A stretch of DNA of 64,000 bases from Prunella strophiata (GCA_036583965.1 JAZBQD010000005.1:1413456-1477455); one strand, 5' to 3'; positions 37,721-64,000 are shown, numbered from the stretch's first letter. Numbers and translations: made by a program. The notes: a model not told the origin generated them from the letters alone.

Positions 37721-37878
37721 GATGCGACAGTGCCATTTGTGGGAGGTGGAGGGGGAGCGGGGCAGGTGGGAGGGGAGGGGGTGGTGGGGGGGGCACAGCA
37801 CCCCAGTCCTGCCGTGGGATGGGGAGGGCAGGGAGGAGGTGGGAGGGGGGGAAATGCAAGAGGCTGCATCCAAATAAA

Positions 37879-37912
37879 TGTATTTATGTATGTATATATA
37901 TATGCATGTCTG

Positions 37913-37950
<38 letters not shown>
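37879..37950. repeat. (TA)n / (TATG)n microsatellite
   Basis: A tatttatgtatgtatata stretch followed by more than 15 TA dinucleotides. It gives I-Y repeats in open frames on both strands. Confidence 0.95.
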
Positions 37951-38109
37951 GGCTTGGGGGCAAGAGCAGGGCACAGCAAAGCATCTGCCCCTTGTGGGCT
38001 CTGCCGGGCACATCCCTGCCCGTGGGCTGGGCACCCACAGCACCCACGAGGCACCCACGGGCTCTCTTCTCAGCAGAGTGGCCACCCCGGGGTGCTGGCA
38101 CTGACCATG

Positions 38110-53941
<15,832 letters not shown>

Positions 53942-53954
53942 GTGAGTGCGGGCA

Positions 53955-54215
53955 CAGCACGGTCCCCTCCTGCCTGTCCCCTCCTGTTTGTCCCCTCCTG
54001 TTTGTCCCCTCCTGCCTGTCCCCTCCTGTTTGTCCCCTCCTGTTTGACCCCTCCTGTTTGTCCCCTCCTGCCTGTCCTCTCCTGCTTGTCCCCTCCTGTT
54101 TGTCCCCTCCTGTTTGTTCCCTCCTGCCTGTCCCCTCCTGTTTGTCCCCTCCTGCCTGTCCCCTCCTGTTTGTCCTCTCCTGTTTGTCCCCTCCTGCTTG
54201 TCCCCTCCTGCAGCT
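53955..54215. repeat. 14-bp tandem array after ASIC1 exon 10
   Basis: About 18 copies of TCCCCTCCTGTTTG or TCCCCTCCTGCCTG, starting about 14 bp downstream of the exon 10 donor. It is pyrimidine-rich on the + strand. Confidence 0.95.
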
Positions 54216-54246
54216 CGGGGCGTGGGGAGTCACCGTTTTGGGGAGC

Positions 54247-57200
54247 CCCTGGGATCAGCCCCAGGAGCAGCCCTGGGATCAGCCCTGGGATCAGCCCTGG
54301 GATCAGCCCTGGGATCAGCCCCAGGAGCAGCCCTGGGATCAGCCCCAGGAGCAGCCCTGGGATCAGCCCTGGGTCAGCCCCAGGAGCAGCCCTGGGATCA
54401 GCCCTGGGTCAGCCCCAGGAGCAGCCCTGGGATCAGCCCTGGGATCAGCCCTGGGATCAGCCCTGGGATCAGCCCCAGGAGCAGCCCTGGGATCAGCCCC
54501 AGGAGCAGCCCTGGGATCAGCCCCAGGAGCAGCCCTGGGATCAGCCCCAGGAGCAGCCCTGGGATCAGCCCCAGGAGCAGCCCTGGGATCAGCCCCAGGA
54601 GCAGCCCTGGGATCAGCCCTGGGAGCAGCCCTGGGATCAGCCCCAGGAGCAGCCCTGGGATCAGCCCTGGGATCAGCCCCAGGAGCAGCCCTGGGATCAG
54701 CCCCAGGAGCAGCCCTGGGATCAGCCCTGGGATCAGCCCTGGGATCAGCCCTGGGATCAGCCCTGGGATCAGCCCTGGGATCAGCCCTGGGATCAGCCCT
54801 GGGATCAGCCCTGGGATCAGCCCTGGGATCAGCCCTGGGATCAGCCCCAGGAGCAGCCCTGGGATCAGCCCTGGGATCAGCCCTGGGATCAGCCCCAGGA
54901 GCAGCCCTGGGATCAGCCCTGGGATCAGCCCTGGGATCAGCCCTGGGATCAGCCCCAGGAGCAGCCCTGGGATCAGCCCCAGGAGCAGCCCTGGGATCAG
55001 CCCTGGGATCAGCCCTGGGATCAGCCCTGGGATCAGCCCTGGGTCAGCCCCAGGAGCAGCCCTGGGATCAGCCCTGGGATCAGCCCTGGGATCAGCCCTG
55101 GGATCAGCCCTGGGATCAGCCCTGGGATCAGCCCTGGGATCAGCCCTGGGATCAGCCCCAGGAGCAGCCCTGGGATCAGCCCCAGGAGCAGCCCTGGGAT
55201 CAGCCCCAGGAGCAGCCCTGGGATCAGCCCTGGGATCAGCCCTGGGATCAGCCCTGGGATCAGCCCCAGGAGCAGCCCTGGGATCAGCCCTGGGATCAGC
55301 CCTGGGATCAGCCCTGGGATCAGCCCTGGGATCAGCCCTGGGATCAGCCCTGGGATCAGCCCTGGGATCAGCCCTGGGATCAGCCCTGGGATCAGCCCTG
55401 GGTCAGCCCCAGGAGCAGCCCTGGGATCAGCCCTGGGATCAGCCCTGGGATCAGCCCTGGGATCAGCCCTGGGATCAGCCCTGGGATCAGCCCTGGGATC
55501 AGCCCTGGGATCAGCCCTGGGATCAGCCCTGGGATCAGCCCTGGGATCAGCCCTGGGATCAGCCCTGGGATCAGCCCTGGGATCAGCCCTGGGATCAGCC
55601 CTGGGATCAGCCCTGGGATCAGCCCTGGGATCAGCCCTGGGATCAGCCCTGGGATCAGCCCTGGGTCAGCCCCAGGAGCAGCCCTGGGATCAGCCCTGGG
55701 ATCAGCCCTGGGATCAGCCCTGGGATCAGCCCTGGGATCAGCCCCAGGAGCAGCCCTGGGATCAGCCCTGGGATCAGCCCTGGGATCAGCCCCAGGAGCA
55801 GCCCTGGGATCAGCCCCAGGAGCAGCCCTGGGATCAGCCCTGGGATCAGCCCTGGGATCAGCCCCAGGAGCAGCCCTGGGATCAGCCCTGGGATCAGCCC
55901 CAGGAGCAGCCCTGGGATCAGCCCCAGGAGCAGCCCTGGGATCAGCCCCAGGAGCAGCCCTGGGATCAGCCCCAGGAGCAGCCCTGGGATCAGCCCCAGG
56001 AGCAGCCCTGGGATCAGCCCCAGGAGCAGCCCTGGGATCAGCCCTGGGATCAGCCCTGGGATCAGCCCCAGGAGCAGCCCTGGGATCAGCCCTGGGATCA
56101 GCCCTGGGATCAGCCCTGGGTCAGCCCCAGGAGCAGCCCTGGGATCAGCCCCAGGAGCAGCCCTGGGATCAGCCCCAGGAGCAGCCCTGGGATCAGCCCC
56201 AGGAGCAGCCCTGGGATCAGCCCTGGGATCAGCCCCAGGAGCAGCCCTGGGATCAGCCCTGGGATCAGCCCTGGGATCAGCCCTGGGATCAGCCCTGGGA
56301 TCAGCCCCAGGAGCAGCCCTGGGATCAGCCCTGGGATCAGCCCTGGGATCAGCCCTGGGATCAGCCCTGGGTCAGCCCCAGGAGCAGCCCTGGGATCAGC
56401 CCCAGGAGCAGCCCTGGGATCAGCCCCAGGAGCAGCCCTGGGATCAGCCCTGGGATCAGCCCTGGGATCAGCCCTGGGATCAGCCCCAGGAGCAGCCCTG
56501 GGATCAGCCCTGGGATCAGCCCTGGGTCAGCCCCAGGAGCAGCCCTGGGATCAGCCCTGGGATCAGCCCCAGGAGCAGCCCTGGGATCAGCCCTGGGTCA
56601 GCCCCAGGAGCAGCCCTGGGATCAGCCCTGGGATCAGCCCTGGGATCAGCCCTGGGATCAGCCCTGGGATCAGCCCCAGGAGCAGCCCTGGGATCAGCCC
56701 CAGGAGCAGCCCTGGGATCAGCCCCAGGAGCAGCCCTGGGATCAGCCCTGGGATCAGCCCTGGGATCAGCCCTGGGTCAGCCCCAGGAGCAGCCCTGGGA
56801 TCAGCCCCAGGAGCAGCCCTGGGATCAGCCCTGGGATCAGCCCCAGGAGCAGCCCTGGGATCAGCCCTGGGATCAGCCCTGGGATCAGCCCTGGGATCAG
56901 CCCCAGGAGCAGCCCTGGGATCAGCCCTGGGATCAGCCCCAGGAGCAGCCCTGGGATCAGCCCTGGGATCAGCCCCAGGAGCAGCCCTGGGATCAGCCCT
57001 GGGATCAGCCCCAGGAGCAGCCCTGGGATCAGCCCCAGGAGCAGCCCTGGGATCAGCCCCAGGAGCAGCCCTGGGATCAGCCCCAGGAGCAGCCCTGGGA
57101 TCAGCCCCAGGAGCAGCCCTGGGATCAGCCCCAGGAGCAGCCCTGGGATCAGCCCCAGGAGCAGCCCTGGGATCAGCCCCAGGAGCAGCCCTGGGATCAG

Positions 57201-57390
57201 CCCTGGGATCAGCCCCAGGAGCAGCCCTGGGATCAGCCCTGGGATCAGCCCCAGGAGCAGCCCTGGGATCAGCCCTGGGATCAGCCCTGGGATCAGCCCT
57301 GGGATCAGCCCTGGGATCAGCCCCGGGATCAGCCCTGGGATCAGCCCCAGGAGCAGCCCTGGGATCAGCCCTGGGATCAGCCCTGGGTCA
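54247..57390. repeat. 12-bp two-unit minisatellite
   Basis: About 260 tandem 12-bp units of two types, CCCTGGGATCAG and CCCCAGGAGCAG, in irregular order. A rarer 11-bp unit CCCTGGGTCAG occurs about ten times; in the copies I checked it is followed by CCCCAGGAGCAG, except at the right end of the array. None of the units contains a stop in any forward frame, so giant open frames (PWDQ, PGIS, LGSA repeats) run through it. They are not proteins. Confidence 0.97.
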
Positions 57391-57393
57391 GTG

Positions 57394-59603
57394 CTGCCAC
57401 CCGGGGGGTTTGGGGTGTCTGTGGGTTCCCAGAGCTGCCACCCGGGGGGTTTGGGGTGTCTGTGGGTTCCCAGAGCTGCCACCCGGGGGGTTTGGGGTGT
57501 CTGTGGGTTCCCAGAGCTGCCACCCGGGGGGTTTGGGGTGTCTGTGGGTTCCCAGAGCTGCCACCCGGGGGGTTTGGGGTGTCTGTGGGTTCCCAGAGCT
57601 GCCACCCGGGGGGTTTGGGGTGTCTGTGGGTTCCCAGAGCTGCCACCCGGGGGGTTTGGGGTGTCTGTGGGTTCCCAGAGCTGCCACCCGGGGGGTTTGG
57701 GGTGTCTGTGGGTTCCCAGAGCTGCCACCCGGGGGGTTTGGGGTGTCTGTGGGTTCCCAGAGCTGCCACCCGGGGGGTTTGGGGTGTCTGTGGGTTCCCA
57801 GAGCTGCCACCCGGGGGGTTTGGGGTGTCTGTGGGTTCCCAGAGCTGCCACCCGGGGGGTTTGGGGTGTCTGTGGGTTCCCAGAGCTGCCACCCGGGGGG
57901 TTTGGGGTGTCTGTGGGTTCCCAGAGCTGCCACCCGGGGGGTTTGGGGTGTCTGTGGGTTCCCAGAGCTGCCACCCGGGGGGTTTGGGGTGTCTGTGGGT
58001 TCCCAGAGCTGCCACCCGGGGGGTTTGGGGTGTCTGTGGGTTCCCAGAGCTGCCACCCGGGGGGTTTGGGGTGTCTGTGGGTTCCCAGAGCTGCCACCCG
58101 GGGGGTTTGGGGTGTCTGTGGGTTCCCAGAGCTGCCACCCGGGGGGTTTGGGGTGTCTGTGGGTTCCCAGAGCTGCCACCCGGGGGGTTTGGGGTGTCTG
58201 TGGGTTCCCAGAGCTGCCACCCGGGGGGTTTGGGGTGTCTGTGGGTTCCCAGAGCTGCCACCCGGGGGGTTTGGGGTGTCTGTGGGTTCCCAGAGCTGCC
58301 ACCCGGGGGGTTTGGGGTGTCTGTGGGTTCCCAGAGCTGCCACCCGGGGGGTTTGGGGTGTCTGTGGGTTCCCAGAGCTGCCACCCGGGGGGTTTGGGGT
58401 GTCTGTGGGTTCCCAGAGCTGCCACCCGGGGGGTTTGGGGTGTCTGTGGGTTCCCAGAGCTGCCACCCGGGGGGTTTGGGGTGTCTGTGGGTTCCCAGAG
58501 CTGCCACCCGGGGGGTTTGGGGTGTCTGTGGGTTCCCAGAGCTGCCACCCGGGGGGTTTGGGGTGTCTGTGGGTTCCCAGAGCTGCCACCCGGGGGGTTT
58601 GGGGTGTCTGTGGGTTCCCAGAGCTGCCACCCGGGGGGTTTGGGGTGTCTGTGGGTTCCCAGAGCTGCCACCCGGGGGGTTTGGGGTGTCTGTGGGTTCC
58701 CAGAGCTGCCACCCGGGGGGTTTGGGGTGTCTGTGGGTTCCCAGAGCTGCCACCCGGGGGGTTTGGGGTGTCTGTGGGTTCCCAGAGCTGCCACCCGGGG
58801 GGTTTGGGGTGTCTGTGGGTTCCCAGAGCTGCCACCCGGGGGGTTTGGGGTGTCTGTGGGTTCCCAGAGCTGCCACCCGGGGGGTTTGGGGTGTCTGTGG
58901 GTTCCCAGAGCTGCCACCCGGGGGGTTTGGGGTGTCTGTGGGTTCCCAGAGCTGCCACCCGGGGGGTTTGGGGTGTCTGTGGGTTCCCAGAGCTGCCACC
59001 CGGGGGGTTTGGGGTGTCTGTGGGTTCCCAGAGCTGCCACCCGGGGGGTTTGGGGTGTCTGTGGGTTCCCAGAGCTGCCACCCGGGGGGTTTGGGGTGTC
59101 TGTGGGTTCCCAGAGCTGCCACCCGGGGGGTTTGGGGTGTCTGTGGGTTCCCAGAGCTGCCACCCGGGGGGTTTGGGGTGTCTGTGGGTTCCCAGAGCTG
59201 CCACCCGGGGGGTTTGGGGTGTCTGTGGGTTCCCAGAGCTGCCACCCGGGGGGTTTGGGGTGTCTGTGGGTTCCCAGAGCTGCCACCCGGGGGGTTTGGG
59301 GTGTCTGTGGGTTCCCAGAGCTGCCACCCGGGGGGTTTGGGGTGTCTGTGGGTTCCCAGAGCTGCCACCCGGGGGGTTTGGGGTGTCTGTGGGTTCCCAG
59401 AGCTGCCACCCGGGGGGTTTGGGGTGTCTGTGGGTTCCCAGAGCTGCCACCCGGGGGGTTTGGGGTGTCTGTGGGTTCCCAGAGCTGCCACCCGGGGGGT
59501 TTGGGGTGTCTGTGGGTTCCCAGAGCTGCCACCCGGGGGGTTGGGGTGTCTGTGGGTTCCCAGAGCTGCCACCCGGGGGGTTGGGGTTTGTCTGTGGGTC
59601 CAG
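57394..59603. repeat. 41-bp homogeneous minisatellite, G-rich on + strand
   Basis: Fifty-two consecutive units occupy 57394-59525 at an exact 41-bp period, starting CTGCCACCCGGGGGGTTTGG and ending GGGTTCCCAGAG. They appear identical. A 40-bp unit and a degenerate partial unit close the array. Each unit has G6, G4 and G3 runs. The 41-bp length rotates the frame, and no stop occurs, so all frames appear open on both strands. These frames are artefacts. Confidence 0.97.
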
Positions 59604-60420
59604 TGCTTGCCACCTGCCCCTCCCCAGCACAGCCCTGCCTGGCTGGGGTCTGTGGCCACTGGGCCACTGCCCCCCGGGCCTGTCAGAGCCCACCAGTCCC
59701 CTCCAGTGTCCCCCCAGTTTGGCCCCCCCAGCCTGTCCTCCCAGCCCCCAGGCCAGAGCCCTCCCCAGGCCCAAGTGCTACTTATCTTTAAGAGCTTTTG
59801 CAATAAGTCTTTTTAGTAATTTTTTCCCCCTAAACTGCAGTTTTGTTTTTTATTCTTGGCAATTTTTATTCTTATTATTTGCTTCCTGACCAAAATTAGG
59901 AACTGGGGGTCAGTCCTTTGTATCCAGCGATCACCCAAAGACGACGGGTCGGCCACATCCATAAATTTTCTTATGGATTTCTCCTAATGTTTCATCATGT
60001 TTCATTTATTTATTTTCTTTCTTTCTCTTTCCCATTCAAGCTTTTAAAGATGGGGCTGGGATTTGACCTTGAGGCTCACCTGTTGAAGAAAACTCTTTTT
60101 TGTTATTATGTCATCGGCATTTTATATTTCTTATATATAATATATATGACTATATATATATGTGTACATATATATATATATATCTATATGCATCATGCCA
60201 GTGTAGATACCCATCCAGTAGCATTTAGGCCTTGTTCTTGTGCCATTTTTTTTTCTGTTACTGATCTGAATGCCTTCAAGTGTATAAAGTGTGGAATTCT
60301 CTCCGGTATCTGTACTATGTACACACATTTTCATAGGAAGCACAATAAGATGACAGATGCATTGTACATCAATACCTGCTACTCTTAACAACGATGATAT
60401 AAAGAATGATATAAATGATA
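59604..60420 (+). other. ASIC1: Probable ASIC1 3' UTR, AT-rich
   Basis: Right after the repeat comes ~190 bp of C-rich sequence, then a sharp switch to AT-rich DNA with T-rich runs, a (TA)n patch (60,128-60,190) and no coding pattern. Position downstream of ASIC1, on the same strand and before SMARCD1, suggests terminal-exon 3' UTR. No AATAAA is seen, only weak variants (AATAAG near 60,346). The call is an inference from context. Confidence 0.4.
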
Positions 60421-61430
60421 TAACTCCCCCACGCCGAGCCTTTCTCTCTTGCTGAGCTGCTGGAAATGCTCCCCCGAGGAGGCAGGTGGGGACAGCCTCA
60501 TCCTGGGATGGAGCTGAAAGGGAAGGGGGGGAAAAAAAGGGAAAGAGAAGGGGAAGAAAAAAGCTTTGGGCCAGATTTCATGAGCAGGGTGTGCTCTGGG
60601 TTAGAGCTGAGGCTGAGCTGAACCTCCCTTTCCTGGCTCCAGCCTCGCTGCCTTCCCAAGGAACTCCTCCCAAGGCGGGAGGAGGGAGGTGATTCCTGCT
60701 CCCGAGCAGGGAAAGGAGAATTAACACTCACACAGCTCTTAATCCCTGACAGCTCCAGCACCCTCCGTGGTGTGGGACCCACCTGAGGTCTGACAGGAGT
60801 CACCGGGTGGAATTCCACCCTCAGAGCACAACCCGAATATAAACACACCTTTTGTCCTAAAAATTTCCAGCTACAAAGAGCAAAAGTATCAAGAGAGCAG
60901 ATCCAACAGTGGGCATCCAAAAGAAAGCCCTCAGAACTCCATGGAGACTGAATAATAGGGAGTGAGAGTGGGCAGGGAACGCTGAAATGCCAACGCACAC
61001 CCACCCCCACCCTCCCCCGGTCCCTTGGCTCCGACCATGTCCCCTGGCTCCTGGAAATGGCAGAAACGCAGTTTTGCATCTCAACGAGAACACTCTCCCC
61101 CCGCTCTGGCGCTGCAAAGGCCGGGGGTGAGATCGGAAGGAGAACGCCGGGCCAGGAGGGCGTTAATGAACGCGATTAATGAGAGCCGAGCTCCCTCCCC
61201 GCGGCATCCCCGGCTCCGGGAGCTGTAATCCCCCGGCGGAGCTGCCGGGAGCAGCTCACCCCGTCCATCTGTCACTGCGGCTCTCGGGGGCTCGGGGAGG
61301 GCTCGGGGGAGGTGTCCGAGCCCCGGGATTCCCGTGGAACGCAGCAGGAACCAGCAGGATGGGACAGAAGTGCAGAAGCTGCTCTATCCAAGTATCACCG
61401 TGGGGCAGCAGGAGCGAGCTGGGAACATCA
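60420..61430. other. ASIC1-SMARCD1 intergenic, no gene seen
   Basis: No exon is recognised. It includes a purine-rich tract (60,520-60,565) and a CpG-rich patch (61,090-61,320). Confidence 0.4.
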
Positions 61431-61434
61431 GCCC

Positions 61435-61660
61435 AGGGGGATGCAGCGCTTCAGGCTGTTTGGGATCTGGGGAGCTGCAGGCTGTTCAGCAGCTGAAGGT
61501 GTTTGGGATCCAGGCAGCCTCAGCCTGATCGGGATCCAGGCAGCCTCAGCCCGTTCAGGATCCAGGGAGCCTCAGCCCGTTCAGGATCCAGGGAGCCTCA
61601 GCCTATTTGAGATCTGGGAGCCTCAGCCCGTTCAGGATCTCCGGAGCCTCAGCCCATGGA
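61435..61660. repeat. About 26-bp degenerate tandem repeat
   Basis: Seven to eight imperfect copies of CCTCAGCCCGTTCAGGATCC plus AGGGAG. Central copies are nearly identical and the outer ones have diverged. Confidence 0.85.
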
Positions 61661-61884
61661 GACACCCAGCCCACTCAGGCTCTGTGGAGATCCCGGGATT
61701 CCTCCACCTTCCCTCTCGGGCAGAATTCCCGGTCCCCCCTCGCTGGCTCCCGGAGGGACAATGCCACAGCCCCGGGTGCTGTTGCCAGGCTGGCTGGGCA
61801 CGAAAGTTTCCATGGAGCCACCAGCAGGTGCAGGGGAGGCATTTCCAAAGCTGTTCCACCAAACCCTCGGGGCAGGAGAAAGGA

Positions 61885-62065
61885 GGAAGGGCACAATGAG
61901 GTCACCCCGAGCCTCTCCAGGCTGAACAAGCCCAATTCTCCCAGCCTTTCCTCACAGCAGAGCTGCTCCATCCCTCTGATCCTCCTGGTGCCTCCTTCCT
62001 GACTCGCTCCAGCAGCTCCAGCTCCTCCCTGTGCTGGGACCCCCAGGCTGGAGGCAGCGCTCATC
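61885..62065 (-). mobile_element. CR1 LINE fragment
   Basis: Antisense CR1: 'cgagcctctccaggctgaacaagcccaattctcccagcctttcctcac', 'gcagagctgctccatccctctgatcctcctggtgcctcctt', 'ctcgctccagcagctccagctcctccctgtgctgggacccccaggctgg'. Confidence 0.85.
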
Positions 62066-62359
62066 AGATGATCATCATTAATTGTTTAATTAATACTCGT
62101 GGTGTGATGCGCACTTTGGCTTTTTCCATGGATTGATGCTGACTGGATTTGTGTCCCTTTTCTCTCTGAGCACAGGAAACTGCTTCAGGGAGAAGGAATT
62201 TAAGGTTAATACTTGCAGAAAGTGGCCTTTAACTCCCATCTCCTGCTCTCTGAGGAACCCCAGGGGAGACAGGAATTCCTTGTTCTGGTGCTGTGCCTGA
62301 ACCTGCACAAACTGGAACCCAGTCGTGGCCACTTGTTTTCCCCATAAACTTCATCCCTA

Positions 62360-62545
62360 AGATCCCAGAATCCCTGAGGCTGGAGAAGACCTCCAAGTCC
62401 AAACTGTGAGTGATCCCCACCAGAGCACAGAGTGCCACATCCAGCTGTTCCCTGGGCATCTCCAGGGATGGCAACCTCCCAGGGCAGCCCCTCACCATCC
62501 TCACCAAGGAGGAATTCCTCCTGAACGCTACGGAGGGCAGCTCAG
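62360..62545 (-). mobile_element. CR1 LINE 3' fragment
   Basis: Antisense CR1: 'cccagaatccctgaggctggagaagacctccaagtcc', 'agagtgccacatccagctgttccctgggcatctccagggatggcaacctccc', 'ccaaggaggaattcctcctgaa'. Confidence 0.85.
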
Positions 62546-62734
62546 GTGAGGGGCGTCACTGCCACACCTGCACATCAGAGCCCTCCATCCCTGGGAAAGG
62601 CACATCCAGCTCCCTCCGAGCCCATCCTGGAGCAAGGGAGGCTCCAGCACCAGGGAACAGGGGCTGTAATCACGGCCAGGGAGTGGGGGCTGACACCCCC
62701 CGACCCTTCCCAGCATTTGGGACCATCCCGCACC

Positions 62735-62885
62735 CCAATCCCACCCCTCAAGATCCCCATTCCCTTCCCTGATTCCTCAGACCCTGCAGCCCCAATCCCA
62801 CCCCTCAAGGTCCCCATTCCCTTCCCTGATTCCTCAGACCCTGCAGCCCCCAATTCCACCCCTCAAGGTCCCCGTTTCCCCCCCT
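62735..62885. repeat. About 57-bp tandem repeat, 2.5 copies
   Basis: Near-perfect repeat of a unit with CCCACCCCTCAAGGTCCCC, 'attcccttccctgattcctcag' and 'accctgcagcccc'. It lies about 180 bp upstream of the SMARCD1 start codon. Confidence 0.85.
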
Positions 62886-62929
62886 GATCCCCTCCCGCAC
62901 CCCCAACCCCTCACGGCCCCAAAATCCCC

Positions 62930-63320
62930 CCGGTCCCCGCCGCTCGGTCCTCCCCCTCCGGCAGGAGGCGCAGCCGGCGGCGGGCGTGGGCGGCTCCCTC
63001 CCCCGGCGCCTCCGCGCGCCGTGCGCGGCTCGTTTCCGGTTCCGCTCCCTTTGTGCGAGACAAGATGGCGGCGCGGGCCGGGTTCCAGTCGGGGCCTGCG
63101 AGCGGCGGCGGCGCCGGGGCCGCGCCCGGGGCCGCGCTGGGCCCGGGAGCGCCGGGCGGGGGCGGTGCGCATGGGCCCGGCGCCGGGGCAGGGCCTGTAC
63201 CGCTCGCCGCTGCCCGGAGCCGCCTACCCGGTGAGGCGGGGCGGCACGGGGCGGGGCGCGGGGCCGGGCGCGGCGGGCGCTGACCGGGTCTGTTCTCTCC
63301 GCAGCGCCCCGGGATGCTGC
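62930..63320. other. SMARCD1: SMARCD1 CpG island
   Basis: CpG-dense sequence (gcgccgtgcgcggctcg, gcggcggcggcgccggggccgcgc) over the SMARCD1 start. No TATA box is seen, as expected for a housekeeping promoter. Confidence 0.8.
63063..63073 (+). promoter_or_regulatory. SMARCD1: YY1-type motif over the start codon
   Basis: AAGATGGCGGC contains the SMARCD1 initiator ATG. AAGATGGCGGC is the well-known YY1 consensus often found at or just after the starts of housekeeping genes. It also gives a good Kozak context (aagATGg). Confidence 0.5.
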
Positions 63321-63493
63321 CGGGCGGCCCGCCTGGCGCCGCAGGGCCCGGCCATGGGTCCTCCCGGGTACGGCGGCAGCCCAGCCGTGCGGCCCGCGCT
63401 GGCGCAGGCCGGGCTGGACCAGGCTCGCAAGCGGCCGGCGCCGCAGCAGCTTCAGCAGGTGCAGCCGCAGGCGGTGCCCAACCGCAACCACAA
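63065..63493 (+). CDS. SMARCD1: SWI/SNF subunit SMARCD1 (BAF60A), first two exons only
   Basis: Exon 1 is 63065-63230 (donor CCCG|GTGAGG) and exon 2 is 63305-63493 (acceptor tctccgcag, donor ACAA|GTAAGG). The gene runs off the right edge. The N terminus MAARAGFQS, the block [20 protein letters not shown], and MGPPGYGG plus [15 protein letters not shown] are SMARCD1 landmarks. SMARCD1 is a 60-kDa BAF/PBAF core subunit linking chromatin remodellers to nuclear receptors and other factors. Only the low-complexity N-terminal region is here, not the SWIB domain. Both exons are one base too long: an extra G in the G run at about 63158-63162, and an extra C at about 63328-63330. With those removed (165 and 188 bp), the phases fit perfectly. 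Confidence 0.9.
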
Positions 63494-63599
63494 GTAAGGC
63501 ACGGGGGGCACGGGGAGAGGCGCATCCCGCGGCTAACGGGGACATCCCGGACAACGGGAGCATCTCGGGGCAGCAGCAGCATCCCCTGGGCTGCCGTGG

Positions 63600-63930
63600 G
63601 GTTCGGGAGGAATTTCTTCGTGGAAATTGCCAGGCTTGGGAAGGGGCTGCCCGGGAAGGTGGTGGAGTTCCCATCCCGGGAGGTTTCCAAAGCATGGTGG
63701 ACGTGGCACTGGGTGCTCTGGGTTGGTGACAAGCTGGGGATCAGGCACAGGTTGGAGTCAAGGGTCTGGAAAGGGCTCTTCCAGCCTCAAGGATTCTGGA
63801 GTTCTCAGCCATCCTGCAGTGCTCAGGGGGCTGAAAGGTCCAGTTGGGTTTTTGTGCATTCCCCTGGCATTGGAGGACAGCACTGGGCAGGGCAGGGCTG
63901 AGTTTGTGTCACGTGCCTGCATCCTGATGT
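63600..63930 (+). mobile_element. CR1 LINE 3' fragment in SMARCD1 intron
   Basis: Sense CR1: 'ttcttcgtggaaattgccaggcttgggaaggggctgcccgggaaggtggtggagttcccatcccgggaggtttcc', 'gtggacgtggcactgggtgctctggg', 'ggaaagggctcttccagcctcaaggattctgg'. The end is decayed and the right boundary is uncertain. Confidence 0.8.
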
Positions 63931-64000
63931 GATGTCCCCAGTGAGAATGAAATTCACCCTGGATTTAAAATGCTGTTCCTGGAAAAGCCAATCCAAAGTT

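Noticed and set aside
36512..37860. Several 160-240 residue open frames in the GC-rich block
   Set aside because: CpG-rich DNA has few stops. The frames overlap on both strands and contain microsatellite runs.
37471..38106. N-terminal extension of ASIC1a from 37471
   Set aside because: It reads through a (TA)n microsatellite and a splice acceptor, and known ASIC1a proteins start at the MDLK-equivalent Met.
53961..59600. CRISPR array
   Set aside because: The repeats are directly adjoining tandem units with no unique spacers, in a vertebrate genome.
56766..59803. Minus-strand open frames of 759-1,002 codons
   Set aside because: Reverse complement of the same 41-bp and 12-bp arrays; no domain, no initiator context, no splice logic.

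Overview
This is vertebrate nuclear DNA, almost certainly from a bird and probably a GC-rich microchromosome. Three things point there. Many truncated CR1 retrotransposon ends are scattered through the window. The gene order RACGAP1 - ASIC1 - SMARCD1 matches human 12q13. The DNA is GC-rich and dense in minisatellites. Genes are split into short exons, so almost all long open frames are not genes.

Layout: (1) 1-10,060 holds a 45-bp tandem array at the left edge and then gene-free sequence with CR1 pieces. (2) 10,004-13,016 (+) is a complete two-exon IFIT-family antiviral TPR gene with an ISRE-like motif and a TATA-like box upstream and an AATAAA downstream. (3) 14,663-23,860 (-) is complete RACGAP1 with 16 coding exons. 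Its intron 1 contains a 2,024-bp minisatellite built from two units, and its CpG-rich promoter has two CCAAT boxes and a CHR-like motif. (4) 24,000-38,070 is intergenic, with a ~35-bp minisatellite, microsatellites and a GC-rich block before ASIC1. (5) 38,110-53,941 (+) is ASIC1, with the ASIC1a first exon, a separate ASIC1b first exon 12 kb downstream, and shared exons for the extracellular domain, TM2 and part of the C-tail. The terminal exon is not visible. In its place lies about 5.6 kb of tandem repeat (14-bp, 12-bp and 41-bp arrays), followed by an AT-rich block that looks like 3' UTR. (6) 60,420-62,930 is intergenic with repeats. (7) 63,065 to the right edge (+) is the 5' end of SMARCD1.

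The genes are not a functional cluster. They are an innate-immune effector (IFIT), a cytokinesis regulator (RACGAP1), a proton-gated sodium channel (ASIC1) and a SWI/SNF subunit (SMARCD1).

The main oddities are four. An IFIT gene sits beside RACGAP1. Six single-base frame breaks occur in coding exons whose splice sites are otherwise perfect, which looks like consensus error. The RACGAP1 intron minisatellite seems to have been seeded by the exon-1 splice donor. The ASIC1 terminal exon appears swallowed by, or lost in, a huge homogeneous repeat.
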